A stretch of 64,000 bases of DNA from Favolaschia claudopus. Taxonomy: Eukaryota > Basidiomycota > Agaricomycetes > Agaricales > Mycenaceae. Shown piece after piece: positions 45,840-58,118 of the stretch. Position 1 is the stretch's first letter, and each line of letters opens with the position of its first letter. The notes under the pieces were generated by a model that was given only the letters and a program-made list of their open reading frames with translations, ran no database searches and was not told where the DNA came from. Position numbers and translations under genes: made by a program. The stretch is from NCBI GenBank assembly GCA_037176885.1, contig JAWWNJ010000001.1, forward strand, positions 558,001 to 622,000. Direction: 5' to 3'.

Positions 45840-48800
45840 TTACCCTCATCCAATGACACTGCTCGTCGACAAAGGAGAGCCATGTCTGCGCTTACTTGAG
45901 CGGCGCATGAATGTCGTAGACAGGAAATGTCCGCACACATCCGCGAAAGAGCGTAGAGTATGAATGAATTTTTTTGGACAGAGAACGAATGAGCTGCGTA
46001 CAGCCCCTCACACGGGAAGCTTACTCACCAAACGAGTATGTGCATCCGTCACACTGCTTGGAGGTCTGGCATCTATCACGTCTCACCCTCATCTACTCCC
46101 CCGTCCGCCTAGCCGACATACATCTGGCTAGGCACATGCGGGGTGATACCGGAAACGCCTGCTCGTAGCCCCACTGCATTGAAGATGCTCCAGCTCCGAA
46201 AGGAGTCGGGTGGCTCGGCATTGTCAGAAAGAAGTCGATAGCACAAGATCTCGCGTGCAGCAGCTGATTAGGTTCCTCCACGCGAGCAGGCTCGCGAAGG
46301 TATATCGTGTACGCAGTCGCGAGCATCCGAACTTCCCCGGCGATGACCCTGTGTGTCCTCGCATCGCAGTGAGACGCATCTGCTGCTGATTCTGCATGCG
46401 ATTGCATTTGAGAGACACCGCATACGGAATTTGCGGTTATGACCAAAGGCAGCCTTGGAGTGCCTCGGTCAAGCAACGAACTGGTGCTTGCAGTAAGATT
46501 GTGTGCACATCCCCGTAGTACAGGACGCCTTTATGGCAAACGGCGGCGTGTAAGAAAGGCTAGGGTAAAAACAATAATGACTGAGCTGCGTATGAGCCTG
46601 AGAAGCATCAGCAATCCCTGGTTTTTGCCGGAGAAGCCGGTAGAAGCCATAGACGGCTGTAGATCCAGGCCAACTTACGTAGCCGTGTATAGACCCGCGG
46701 CTTCTGTGTAGTTCCCTGTAGAAATTGGGCAGCCGTGTAGTTCTCTGGAGGTCTCCGTAGCGGGTGCAGGTATGCCATGCATATACTGTCCATGCCCGGC
46801 CACGAGCCGTGTAGGCCGGCGCCATCGCCGTCGCTCGCTTTGAAATGTCGGCGGGAACAGCCCGGGATATACTGTGGGTTTGAAGCAGTAGAAACATTGT
46901 TGCATTAAAGTACAGTGACTGAAATACAGGCCAAAGGTGTGTGGTTTACATATGTATAAGTAGGATTTGAGTAGGATGATGATATGGCGAATAAATTCCG
47001 GGGCTGTAGGTATTCTGCATCGAGTTTGGGTACGGCGGTGGGTTCGCCGAAAGGTGGCGAGAGGAGTCCTTCCTGTTCACGCCTTCACCATTTTCAAGCT
47101 CGCTGCCCTCCTGTCCCCATGCACCTTGTCTTCGCGCTCCCGTTCCTTACCCAACACTTTCCCATCCTTCTCGCCCCATGCATAGCGTAACTCCCCGAAA
47201 CAGACGAAATCGGCGCAGATGAACAAAGAGAGCAGCCAGCGCGTAAATCAGATTGTTGGCAGCGACAAAGAGTGGGGAGGGAGGCGCGATGAAGTGAGGT
47301 GTATTTAAGAAAGATCGCAGGGGAGGCGGCTTCGCAGCTCGAGAAGGGGATGCAAGGAGGAGAATGGAAGTGTGAACAACAATTCACCCCTCCATCTTCT
47401 AGAGATCCCACGTGCCCCTCCTCGCCCTCGCCCTCGTCCACCTCCACCTCCATCTCCAACTCTCCACCGTTGTACCACACTGCACTGCTCCCCCAGCTCA
47501 TCCGCACAGTCAGTCGACACTATCTGTCTATCCGCGGACTCCACCCTCGTCACCGCGAGCCGACAGACGACGACGAAGATACAGGTGAAGTGGACCCCGC
47601 AAGCAGGCGACGCTTATTCAACGGTGTGTCGTGCTGTGGTGACAAGTTCTGTCGAAGATTACTAAATTTTGTTAGCTGTCTTTCTCTAATCTAACAAAGT
47701 AGAGACACTCACCCTGCCGTTACTCAACGACATCCCCACCCACTCCCTCGACAATCACAGCCTCCTGTCTCTCCCCGCCGTTACCGTACTCATTTGGTTC
47801 TGCCGAACCGACTGCGTGCTCAGCCGGATGCGACGACTCAGTCGCAGAGACGGGGCGCTGTCCAAGGCACAGCGGCATAGTTGGTCAGGAGGGTGAGCGC
47901 TGGATGTCGTACTCGTAGCCGTCATCGCGCTCGGTGTGGGAGCCGGACTGGTGCTGAGGTTCTTGCCAGCGTGTCTGGCAAATAAGGGGCGTGAACTGAA
48001 TCGGGAGGAGACGGAGGCGGGTTCGAGCGGTGGAGCGAGTCGGGGGCGGAGGCGGAAGGTCGAACAGAGACATGGCGGCAACGCGAGTGGAAAGCGAGAT
48101 CGGAGAGCTTGGTGGCGCGACGGTGGGAAAGTGGACTTCGTGAAAATTTGAAGTCCACGAATCAGTGACAAGTCACAAGCACATGACTTCGTGACTTTGG
48201 TTCGGAACAAATATTTGTCCTCGTCTCTCTTCCTCTCCTTCCACCATCCCCACTCGATGTCGTCCTCCTCGCATCTTCCTCGCTGCTCAGCACTCCCGTT
48301 GACTGAACCTCCTACAGGTCTTCCTCTCTCTATGGTTTCCTCTCATCGTCGGCGACCATATTTCAATCCCATACAAGTACACTATGCATTGGCACCGAGC
48401 AAGATCTTGCAGGGAGTCAGAATGGGTGGGTGCAGTACCCTTTATGGGTAGTAGCTATCTCTATGATTCTACCTTCCATCTATGTTTTCTCAAATTAGCT
48501 CTGCTTACAGGTCCGTTTGTTTTCGCGCTCGTTCTTCGTCGCGGCTGACGACGCTGCAGCGCACCGTTTGCGGGGAGGCAGACACTGTTTGTCGGCGTTA
48601 ACAGCAACAGCCATCTTTCTGCCGCCCACACACACCCGCTCTCGTTCTTCCGCGCCACACTCAATGCACCCACACCGCCGAGGTGCGTCCTTCCCTTGAA
48701 GTTTGATGAATACTAACCTTCTTTTCGTTCACGCCGCAGAATCTCCTCCTTCCGGCATTCGGCCCCAACTCGCTACCTCCCTCCACCCAACGTCGACCCC

Positions 48801-49190
48801 GCCGCTGCCGCTATCCTATCGACGACTCTCTTCTCGAGGCCACGTCACCCAATCACCCACGGCGCCACTTGATTGTTAAGTCTCATACCCACCACTCTTC
48901 TGCTTTTTACCCGACAACACCGTTCTCAACGTCACCCAATCCCTCTCTTGCCCACCTCCAACTCCGACCCGCGGAACTGACGCGTCAAGATACGGCATTG
49001 CCCACGACCCTTTCACGCGCCAACACCGCCGTCTACCCACCCGCACCCCACTCCCATCTCCTTCCCCATTCGTCAAGTAAAGTAGATAATCGACACTACG
49101 CCCCATCTTCGATACCTCTCAAATAAATTTCCCGCCACCCCGCACTCGGACGGTGCTGATTGCGCCGAAAAGCCCCTGCGTTCCTTGACG
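45840..49190. other. No supported gene; scattered short repeats
   Basis: Around 46,640-46,765 the word CTGTAG/CGTAG recurs several times. Around 47,580-47,700 there is a possible intron (GTGTGTCG to CAAAGTAG) joining GDAYST to ETLTLPLLND, but I could not extend it into a gene. A hydrophobic stretch VVLVAVIALGVGAGLVL at about 47,910-47,960 is preceded by a stop in its frame. Confidence 0.3.
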
Positions 49191-49450
49191 AATTGGTAAG
49201 TTTGTCCTTTTGAATCAACGAAAATAAATTCAAACTCGACTTATTCTCCAGATTCCGCATCGACGCCGCCCCCGCCGCTCGCCCCAATTTTTGCGCCTCC
49301 GCCCGAATCTTCGCTAAGTCGCCATTCCGCCCCGCCCTCGACACTTCTAAATCCCGACTCCCGCCTCTTCACACACCGACGGCGCCGATTTTGCCGAAAT
49401 GCGCGTGCGATGCTAACAAGTAGTAAGTTCATCTTTTTGAATTTACGATG
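49191..49450 (+). repeat. Degenerate tandem duplication, about 190-bp period
   Basis: The stretch at 49,190-49,270 (GGTAAGTTTGTCCTTTTGAAT, AAATTCAAACTC, TCTCCAGATTCC) is repeated from about 49,420 (AGTAAGTTCATCTTTTTGAAT, AAATTCACTCCC, TCTCCAGATTCC). Each copy looks like a short intron with its flanks, so an exon-intron unit may have been duplicated. No protein is recognisable. Confidence 0.4.
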
Positions 49451-49675
49451 AATCCAAATTCACTCCCTTCTCCAGATTCCTTGTTCCCCTGCGCAGCTGA
49501 GTTTGGCGCGAGCAATCTATCACCCTACTTATCGGTTGTTCTCTTTTCCCGCAGATCACCTAGTTTCACCGTTTTATACCATGTATTTGTATTCCGTAGC
49601 AATATATCTACTTTCCTGTCATTGCTTCGAGCTCCAATTAAGCTGCAGAATTTTTTTTGGTATGGCGGCCCAAAA

Positions 49676-49835
49676 CTACAGATATCTACAGTGTCCTACA
49701 GGACTTCTACAGAGGCTTATGTAAATTTAGCCGTTTCTACAGAGGCCTATGTAAATTTAGCTGTTTCTACACACGCCTATCAACACGGGGGCCTTTCTAC
49801 AGTTGCTACGATGGCTACAGGTGCTACAGTGCGCT
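49676..49835 (+). repeat. CTACAG-rich short repeat with a 30-bp tandem unit
   Basis: Two full units beginning TTCTACAGAGG and containing TATGTAAATTTAGC lie at 49,705-49,734 and 49,735-49,764, followed by a partial third. Around them CTACAG or CTAC(A/G) occurs about every 10 bp. Confidence 0.6.
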
Positions 49836-50815
49836 ACATAGGACTCCATATGGGGCCCAGGTATTGCTGATGAGACTCGCACCTGTATCTCTATCTCGCG
49901 GTCGTAAGCTGCCGTGAATGCGAAGGGTTTGTTCGCCTTCTGTTAGCGGTATTGAAAAGGCAGAAACCTTGAGCGTGGAGATGAGCACAAGCTATATTCT
50001 GCGAGCGAGAATGAACTAACAAAGCAGCAAGACGCAAGACAGCAAGGCAGGTTTGCTCGCCGTCGTAGACACACAGTTCCGTTTCCGTGGCTGCTTCTGC
50101 TCGCCGAAGACCAGCAAAAATTGTCAACATCGATAGACGAAAATGGGGACTATCAACTCACAATTGTCTACCCAATGTCCCCAGTCTCGTCTCTTTCAAA
50201 CATTAAGCCGTGCAGTTCTTCAAGGCCCTCATCCTTGCATGCCACCACGTTCACGTTAAAAGCGTATGGAGTGTTCTTCATCCATACACCTCAGATTAAG
50301 GAAGCTATGATGTGCATCCAAGATCTAGAAGATGTAGGCGAGAAGAGCATGCTGCGACTCAAAAGCTTGAGTGGAGGAAGGGAGGGACGAAAAGTCGGCA
50401 ACCGTCGGCCGACGCAACCAAAGAGTCGGAACGCCGAAACAACCGAAAAAATTAAACTTGAACGTTTGAACCTCGGCCACGACACCATTTTTGCGGCTTT
50501 GGCCTTGTGACGGAGGAGTTCGAGGCCCTAGGGGAGAAGGGTGGGATGGAGTTCCTATAGTGTGCATTTTGGAGGTAAATATTCCATGATTTTAGTACTG
50601 ATCAGATTTATTCATCATGCCACTTATGCGTTCAGACTTCCACGGCAAGAATTCCTTGGAACGTGAATATCGCACTTTATATGTTCATGGGGGAGTAAAA
50701 CTACGTGTCATAGCCTTCACCGCGACTCGATTCCTGCTGGGACGCACAAAAACAACAGACCCAACAACACGTTTTATTTGCTCGCCCAAAGAACGACCTT
50801 GCCCTGTTATATTGA
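49836..50815. other. No supported gene
   Basis: A 129-codon plus frame (50,121-50,510) has no recognisable domain. The region lies 3' of F-box paralogue 4. Confidence 0.35.
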
Positions 50816-52306
50816 TCAGCCAAAGAGTATGGAGGGGATGACCATAAGTGAGAGCACCATTTCGTCGGGGCTTTCAATATGAATGTCAAGCCCGTCGTCC
50901 ATCAAAGCACGAAGCTTCTTTGCTATTGCAGGAGCTATCCCATGATCTGGACCTTGGAAGTAGGTCTGAATGAGACGGAACGATTCCAATCTGGGTTGCC
51001 CAGCGCGATTGTATGACCTCGACGAAAGCATATCGGCCAATGCTGCAAACGGGACCTCCGTTTCGCAACGTGGAAGATGCAGAGACCGCATATTCGGCAA
51101 GAAAGCGGAGTCCAAACCGATCCGGCTGAAAAATTGCTCCAGCTCACTTACAGACCAGTCGATGTCTGGAACGCTAACATGACCAGCTCTTCCAATGGCC
51201 TCCGACTCGAGAGTATACATGGTCAAATGTTGCTCCTTGTCCCCAGGCACGGATACAGATTCCAAGGTGCAATGCGAACGTTGGGCAAGCATGCGCAGCG
51301 CATCCGCATATTCCTCCGTACCTATTTCACCGATTTCGAGGGAACGAAGCTTGGGAAGAGTGACACAGGAGAGGATTTGTGGAATGTCGCCGAAGCCATT
51401 CGGAAGCACAAGCCTCTGCACGCGACCTAGGACAACTGGCTGAGTCTCACCAGAAGCAGAGCCGTACAGGTCGATGGACAGCTCTTCGAGGCCCCCGGTA
51501 AGGTGCAAAATCGCGATACCGTTGGTAATTTTTTGGCCGGAAAGGGTGAGATGCGTCAGTTGAGCCCAAGGAAGGGTGATCTTTTCTGGTGGCAAATCGT
51601 GTAGAATTACTTTCCGAAGTTCGGGTGCATCAGAGAATGCCGCGATGGGGGCGGCCGTCGTAAAGTCACTCGGTCCTTCCCACCAAACACCGAATTCGTG
51701 CAGGAGTGGAGTTCTTCCCCGAACAGAGTCAACGAGGGTGGAAATGGATGTCCAATCACCACCTATCCGGCATTTGAAAACCCGCCAATGGGATGAATAT
51801 GGGACGACTGCCGGAAATAAATTGCTGAAGTGGCGTGTGTCAGCAGTAAGGTCAAGATAAAGCATTTGATTGCCAGCGCGTGAAAGCCAGGATTCGAGGA
51901 GTTTCCGCCACTTTGGCCGACGAAGGTGGCGGCCCGAGGCGTAGACTCGGCACCACATAGAGTGTGTATTAATTGCAATGTTCCGCCAAGCTCTGCAGAC
52001 TTGGGACAGAATCAGCGGCCCGTTGTCGCGTGCTGTGCGTAGACTGCAAAGAGAAAGCCCGTCGACTTCAAGAAGGGCTTCATTAAAGTGGTGTGCGAAT
52101 ATCTCGGAGGTTATTTCGACAGGAAGAGTGAGGATGGGGTATACGATGGCGTTTAGAGCGTTTGCCACCGGTTTTCGCGTTGTTTCGAGTTGCTCGATTC
52201 GCGTGTGCAGTTCGTGGAGTTCGGAGTCGATCTCAGCGAGACGTGCTCTAAGAGCAGATCTAGAGATAGGGAATTCGATGTCGGTGTACTGGTTGACTGG
52301 ATCCAT
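50816..52306 (-). CDS. F-box protein, paralogue 4
   Basis: A single open frame of 496 codons starts MDPVNQYTDIEF at 52,306. A coiled-coil-like region (LAEIDSELHELHTRIEQLETTRK) is followed by the F-box-like ILTLPVEITSEIF and VCRAWRNIAINTHSMW. Leucine-rich segments follow (LTHLTLSG, LEELSIDL, LRSLEIGE, MRSLHLPR). It ends DDGLDIHIESPDEMVLSLMVIPSILFG. It is the only paralogue of the four whose whole frame reads through without an obvious terminal intron. The role is SCF-type substrate recognition by family; the target is unknown. Confidence 0.84.
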   Translation of the reverse strand: MDPVNQYTDIEFPISRSALRARLAEIDSELHELHTRIEQLETTRKPVANALNAIVYPILTLPVEITSEIFAHHFNEALLEVDGLSLCSLRTARDNGPLILSQVCRAWRNIAINTHSMWCRVYASGRHLRRPKWRKLLESWLSRAGNQMLYLDLTADTRHFSNLFPAVVPYSSHWRVFKCRIGGDWTSISTLVDSVRGRTPLLHEFGVWWEGPSDFTTAAPIAAFSDAPELRKVILHDLPPEKITLPWAQLTHLTLSGQKITNGIAILHLTGGLEELSIDLYGSASGETQPVVLGRVQRLVLPNGFGDIPQILSCVTLPKLRSLEIGEIGTEEYADALRMLAQRSHCTLESVSVPGDKEQHLTMYTLESEAIGRAGHVSVPDIDWSVSELEQFFSRIGLDSAFLPNMRSLHLPRCETEVPFAALADMLSSRSYNRAGQPRLESFRLIQTYFQGPDHGIAPAIAKKLRALMDDGLDIHIESPDEMVLSLMVIPSILFG

Positions 52307-52649
52307 GCAGTGAAGGCGAAACTAAGGTGAAAGGGCAGACCGCCTGCGTGACTCACGCTGTGACACTTCTTTACTGGGGAAATATATTGCCAAAACGGGA
52401 CCCCGCATGCCCTCCCCGACGGACAGAGCAAAAATAGGAACGAGAACTCCGTATCAATTCCAAGCCCACAGCCTATGTATATGTAGATATGTGTATTGAA
52501 GATTCGCCCTCTGTACAGTACTAGCACCAGAAGCGAATACAAGAGGTAGGAATTGCAGCAAAGGGGAGCTGACTACCGGCGGCGCGTATCCTCGACGAAG
52601 ACACTCAATGCTCTTTGACAAGAGGGAGTGAGTTCGCCTCATCAAAGGC

Positions 52650-53790
52650 ATTGTCTCGGAGACTGCGTCAGCGATACTAGAGCTTCAAATGCGCGCCTAG
52701 GTCGGGTACCATTTTCGAGAATCGATCATCGAGGTACGGCAGCGATACTTAGCTCCAGATACACATTAGCGTAATGATGCGCACCCCTCGCTTTTGCAAC
52801 CTCCCACGTCTACGCATCTCAAAAATCAAGAGATAATACGACTGGAACGCGGGAGACGATCAAGAACCGGATGGCCCGGGATGGGATAGTTCAACTGCGT
52901 GAATCCACAAAACACGCCGGTACCTCGAAGAGCCGGAGTTGAGAGACAGAGACAGCGTGGTGGACCGTAAGGTAGTCCGTCCACTCAGATGCTGGAGATC
53001 CAGTACAGCATCACGATAACTTGGCGCCCACGATACCAGCTCGTCCATGGCTTATGCAGCACCGAAGATCGTAGCTACGCCGGAGGGGATTCCACGAGTC
53101 CAATGGTAAACGTCGACGAAGCCACTCTTTTCAGATCTTGCGGTCAGACAAGTGAGCACCTACCCCGGAAGCCGGTAAGCAACGGAAGCTGAATTGTAGG
53201 TTGACGCACACAGCCCTAGCAGAAGGCGATATGATGCAAGACGAAGTGCCTATTGCGGAATAGAGCTCGTATATGCGGCACCGACAATCTTGCTAAGCTT
53301 GCCCAGTCCACACACGAAAAGTCGCAGGTAGAGCGAGGTGCAGCATGAAAGCACACAAAGCGTTCGACGGTACAAGTCCATCGAGGAACGCGCCGGAGTA
53401 TGACGGGAATGATCTGTCACTGTAAGCTAGCCGCAGCTGATGGTGTATATGTCGTATTCCTTCGTTCAAGGCGGTGGAGAGTCCATTGACAACCACTTCC
53501 CCCAACGTGCTGGATGGCAGCATACAAGGTGTTTGGCATAATATTGGAGCGACAAGGAAAGACCCGTACGCACCGTTCTTACATGCCAACCCTCACGTTC
53601 TCCGGACTACTCCTCGTACCAACGAATGCTTTTTTCCGGCGCAGTACGCGGATCTGTAATCCCATCGTCATCCTCGATCCGGGAACGAGAAAAGGAAACA
53701 CCGCGAGAGCGATGGTTGGCGCGTTGGCAGTCGAGGAAGATATCCACGTCCGTGAGGCGAGAAACGCCTCAGACTCAAAAACTGCATACT
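52650..53790 (+). repeat. Left arm of a large inverted repeat
   Basis: This arm matches 62,880-63,960 in reverse complement along nearly its whole length, with substitutions and small indels. Shared words in the same order are GCCTAGGTCGGGTACC, GGGAGACGATCAAG, AACACGCCGGTAC, GCCCAGTCCAC, CAAGGCGGT, CATTGACAACC, TTGGAGCGACAAGG, CGCACCGTTCTTACATGCCA and GGATCTGTAATCCCATCGTC. No intact gene is seen in either arm. Confidence 0.75.
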
Positions 53791-55022
53791 CGCTTTATGC
53801 CGCGAGGTGATTCTGCCTTCTGATACCTGCACTCTACTCGTCACCGCTACCGCCGCGCCACCCTCGAATCTCGATCCGTCTGCGAAGATCCAAGTCCCTC
53901 CCCGACCTACGATCCTTGGCTCGCTCATTCGTTTCGTCGCCGCGATCGTAGCACCAATTGGTAAGTGGGAAGCATCATCCACCCGATTATTCCATACTCT
54001 CCCCTGCCAGCATCAAGAGAGAAGGCAATGTGTGAGCTCCGAATCCGGCGGGCCACGGGGAGAGCGTCAGCTCAGCGCATCCCGACAACACGGCAGCGCC
54101 GGCACTCGTAGGCTCATGCGTCCACAGCGCAGCTAGCCCCAATCGGCCGCGTTAGCTTGGCACCGGCCAAAAGCCGTGATGCCCCGCCAACGATTGAAGC
54201 GGGGAGAGAAAGCGGAGAGACGCGTCCACACGTTGCAGGAATCACCATGCTCGCGGTGCGAAGGGACAGCTTCCGAATCAAAGTTGATTGAGCATGTATA
54301 GGCTAGGCAGCGACTCCTCAATTTGATCTACGCAACGACTGCTTCGACAGCAAAACCGTGAAGCTTGACGATATTGGTGATACGCTACACTGGAGTTATG
54401 TATATATGTGAGCTTTAGCCGAAAGCGTAAGAAGAATATGAGCTGACCGACGACTAGCTGACAGATCGGGAGACGAGCCGGCTTTGAGAACCGAGTGGAG
54501 CGTAATCTGCTGCAGACTTGGGCTGAGGGGCCGGCGTTTGCGCAGGCGGAGCGTTTGAATATTGCGTCATACGGCTAGCTATCCACGGTGGACCCGCGAC
54601 CGTCGAACGAGGGCTACGGCGAGCCCTTCGCCTTGCCTCGACCACCTCACACCCTAGCAGGTAGCAAAATAGCCGGAGGGAAGCATCTGTCTGCATACAA
54701 TCCATGTGTGTGGCAAAATTGCGGGAGGAAAAGGGGAGGGGAGAGCGAGCGAAGCAGCTCGTATAGGTATGTACGAGTCGACACGAGCGCCAAAATCGGA
54801 GCTGGAGGATATAATGCCTGTCCGACAAAAAACGGGCAAACGGCGGCGGGTGGGTATCGTCGTCGACGGGAAGAAGCAGCTCGGTGTGCCGCTGCGTCCT
54901 GAATGTGGTGTCACACAACGACACACCCTCCGTCTACTTCTCGTCGGTTCGGGGCACTGTTTTTTTGTCTGAGCTTTGTGAGCAATGGCACTCTGAAGAG
55001 CCTGAAAAGTTGAGATAGGTAG
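53791..55022. other. No supported gene
   Basis: A 156-codon minus frame (54,454-54,924) and overlapping plus frames have no recognisable domain. This is the inner flank of the left inverted-repeat arm. Confidence 0.35.
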
Positions 55023-55710
55023 TCAATTTCCTGAGGCAACAAACTCCCCGGAAGGAAGGCACGAGGATCTGGACTCACCAGGTCGAACACTGGCCGTACC
55101 TTTGGCGCTCTCCCGCAAATCGCGACTAGGCTCCACTGAGCATTCAAAATATCCTTTCGCCCCAATTTCGAACGCTAGCTTCTCCCCATGGGCGTGCAAA
55201 AAACTCTCTCGTCCTCCCTCGGCATCAGAGCCACGCAGATCGAGGTGCGTCGCCACTACAATACATGGCGCGCCTGGACGATAGTGACTTGCCTCTTGAA
55301 TGTAGTTGTCTCGGATAGAAGCCAGCGAGCTTGGAACCGCGATGCTAAAACATAGGACGAAGACGTCTGCTTGTGAGCATGCAGCACGGCGGAAACGTGT
55401 GGGTTCCGCGCTTCCTGAAAACGCAGAGATATCGAGTACTTCGAAACCGTAAGTTTTGTCTTTGACCATGTAATGCATGATTGCCCAGTCATTAACCAGC
55501 TGTATCTCAGTGATTAGTCTTCCGATGCTGCTTGAGACCGTAATGCGCACCGGCCAACCCTCACCGAATGGCGAGTAGGCAAACAAGTGGAGTAGTCTCG
55601 TCTGTTTCGCGGTGAGATGCTTCGGGTCATAGGGCAGAAGCGGCCAAACTAGCCTTCCCGACGCCGGTGTCGCCTAGCAGAACGCATTTGACGGGCTCAA
55701 GCTCATTCAT
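55023..55710 (-). pseudogene. Degenerate Ras-like small GTPase
   Basis: From 55,710 the frame reads MNELEPVKCVLLGDTGVGKAS, a P-loop in which the residue after GK is Ala instead of Ser/Thr. A stop follows about 27 residues in. The rest lies in another frame: LLHLFAYSPFGEGWPVRI, FEVLDISAFSGSAEP (the DxxG site reads D-I-S-A), ADVFVLCFSIAVPSSLASI, CIVVATHLDLRG (TKxD reads T-H-L-D) and YFECSVEPSRDL. The fold order of a Rho/Ras GTPase is clear, but three nucleotide-binding motifs are altered. A short intron could join the two frames, so a divergent live gene is possible. Confidence 0.55.
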
Positions 55711-56167
55711 GACGTGGAGGAAGGCAAGCTGTTTGGGTGTTCGGGCTGTTTCGGGCGATGCCCTTACCTGGTCCGAACATCGGCCGAAACGCGTTCACCT
55801 GTCTTCCGCACCACGATGATCGGGATCCTCATTTGCGGGTTCAGCACACGAACTCCGTTTGATTTCTCTCATTTCCTTGCAAACCTCTAGATAAGCAAAT
55901 GTAGCGGGAAGCTCGTCATTTCCCTTTCTAACATCCGGCCAAAATTCGCGAGCAGTGAGCACATTGTGGTCCCTTACAGCAGGGAGTGCAATTCGCTTAT
56001 GGATCGTCCGTTCCACAACGCACCGTCCGTCTTGTGCGTGCTCCTACGAAACTGGCGGCATAAAACACCTCATCAAGACTCGTCATCGTCCGTATGGGCG
56101 GACGAAAAGAATATTTAATAGCGAAGTTTCAACATGTGGTAAAATTCAACTTGAACCTCTAAACCCC
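55711..56167. promoter_or_regulatory. Divergent intergenic region before the FAD monooxygenase
   Basis: A 73-codon minus frame (55,795-56,016) is unrecognised. A TATTTAA box lies at about 56,112, some 55 bp upstream of the monooxygenase start. Confidence 0.35.
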
Positions 56168-57871
56168 ATGTCTCCCACTCAACAACCTCCTCGCCCACTC
56201 AACATCTCCATCGTCGGCGCCGGCATCGGCGGGCTCGCAGCCGCTATTGCTCTCCGACGCCATGGGCATCTTGTCACAGTGAGCCTCAATTTTCGACTCG
56301 CTCGCTCATTCATTAAACATTTGTTATCTTCTACTTCCACAGATCTTCGAAACCTCCCAAGCAAAGACCGAAATAGGCGCCGGCATCACCGTCCAGCGCA
56401 ACGCCTTGCGCATTCTCGAATCTTTCGAGGGATTCACTCGGCAGAATCTGAATGCGGCGCAATTCGACGGGGTGCGTTATAACTTACGCTTCAACCAAGT
56501 CGCAGTCGACTATACTGATTTTTTTTCTTCTCTTAGGTTGTGATCTTCGACGCAGAGAGCGGAACCGGCACCGAGCGTCCATTACCCGAAGCGATGCGCA
56601 GCGAAGCTCGTGTAAGTCTCTTAAACCATATCTTGGAATATCATTGGTCGCTCTAATACTGGCATGTACTCGAAGCAATCTCTATCTTGCCACCGCAACG
56701 ACCTCCATCGAGAACTCCGCCGCCTCGCAACAGACGAAACCGTCTCCGCATCTCGTCCAGCCAAACTCCTCCTTGACACAAAAGTCATCGCCTGCGATGC
56801 GGCAACGGGCACGGTCACTCTGGCAGGAGGCGAGATCATCGCTGCCGACGTCGTCATCGGGGCTGACGGGATACGGGTGGGTGTCTGATGCCTTCTATCG
56901 AATGAATTGTTCTAGCTAAAGCTCTGAATTTCAATTCGACTGCAGTCCGTCGTCCGTACCAGCATCCTCGGGCACGTCGTGAAACCCCCCGCCTCGGGCT
57001 GGACGTGTTTCCGCTGCCTCTTTGACGCCTCGAATATCCGCGACATCGAGGAACTGAAGTGGTTCACCGAAGGCATGCACGGCGCCCGAAACGTCAGGAT
57101 GCCCCCGCGGGACGACGAAGACACGGATGTCAAGTTCTTCTTCACGTATCCGTGCAGGAACGGCACCCTCGTCAACTTCGTCGGGTTCTACGCGGATTCG
57201 GAGCAGGAGTCTGAAGGTCGCGTTCTTTTTCTACATTTGTGTATACGTACATAAAGCTGATTTGGATTTTGACTCAGACTGGAGCAGTACGACTACTCTC
57301 GACGAGGTGCACCAGAAATTCACCTCCTTCCACCCCAAATTCCTCCGCCTCCTCTCCCTCCCTCTGAAAACACCCATCCTGCGCTGGCAAGTCCGCGTCG
57401 TGCCTGTCCTCGCCGCATGGACTCGCGGACGCACAGCTCTCCTCGGCGACGCTGCGCACGGGACGCTCCCGACACTCGGCCAAGGCGCGGCGATGGCGGT
57501 TGAAGACGCTGCGGCGTTGGGGTATCTGCTTCCTTTTGGTGTGAGTAGAGAGGATGTGCCCGCGAGGTTGGAGGCGTATGAGAAGCTCAGGAAGGAGAGG
57601 GGGGAGTTTGTTAGTCGGGAGTCGGTGTTGAATGCGGTAAAGCCGGCGAGGGGTGGGGAGTATTTTCGATGTAAGATTTTTTATTTCTATGTTTTCTCTT
57701 TGTTGGGGTTTGGTCTTCGTTGATTGCGATGCTGATGCTTTTCTTTTCTTTTCTTTTGCAGCGGAAGAAATTGTGACTTCGATTATCGATTACGATGTGG
57801 CGAAGGCTACCCAGGAGTATGTTAATGCGCATTTTCCAGTTCTCGAAACCGGAACCGCCACAGCGGTTTGA
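56168..57871 (+). CDS. FAD-dependent monooxygenase, salicylate-hydroxylase type
   Basis: Seven exons give 429 residues in frame: 56,168-56,278; 56,343-56,471; 56,537-56,611; 56,676-56,876; 56,946-57,216; 57,278-57,670; 57,762-57,871. Group A flavoprotein signatures are all present. GxGxxG at residues 17-22 (ISIVGAGIGGLAAAIALRRHG) binds the ADP of FAD, VVIGADGIRS is the DG motif, and GRTALLGDAAHGTLP is the GD motif contacting the FAD ribose. GAGITVQRNALRILE is typical of this fungal clade. The enzyme would hydroxylate an aromatic or polycyclic substrate with NAD(P)H. The gene is monocistronic, with a retroelement inserted about 150 bp beyond its stop codon. Confidence 0.88.
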
Positions 57872-58008
57872 GAGTCGTTGATTGAAGTACTAGGATGCTA
57901 TGGAATACATAAATGCGACATACAAATCTAATGTTAGCTTTGCTTTCCTTTTGGCGTCTGCTCAGTAATCCGCGTTGCCTCTTCATGGAATCATTATTGA
58001 TCTTTATT

Positions 58009-58024
58009 ATAAATCCCTCAATTG
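58009..58024 (+). repeat. Target-site duplication, left copy
   Basis: ATAAATCCCTCAATTG is repeated without mismatch at 61,321-61,336, flanking the retroelement. Confidence 0.85.
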
Positions 58025-58118
58025 GAGGGGTCGAAATAGGTAAGCCCGGAGCCCCCCACTGTCGCATACAGCTTCGTGTTATAGAACATTTCCCTGGGGG
58101 GTAGTACTAGTTAGATTT

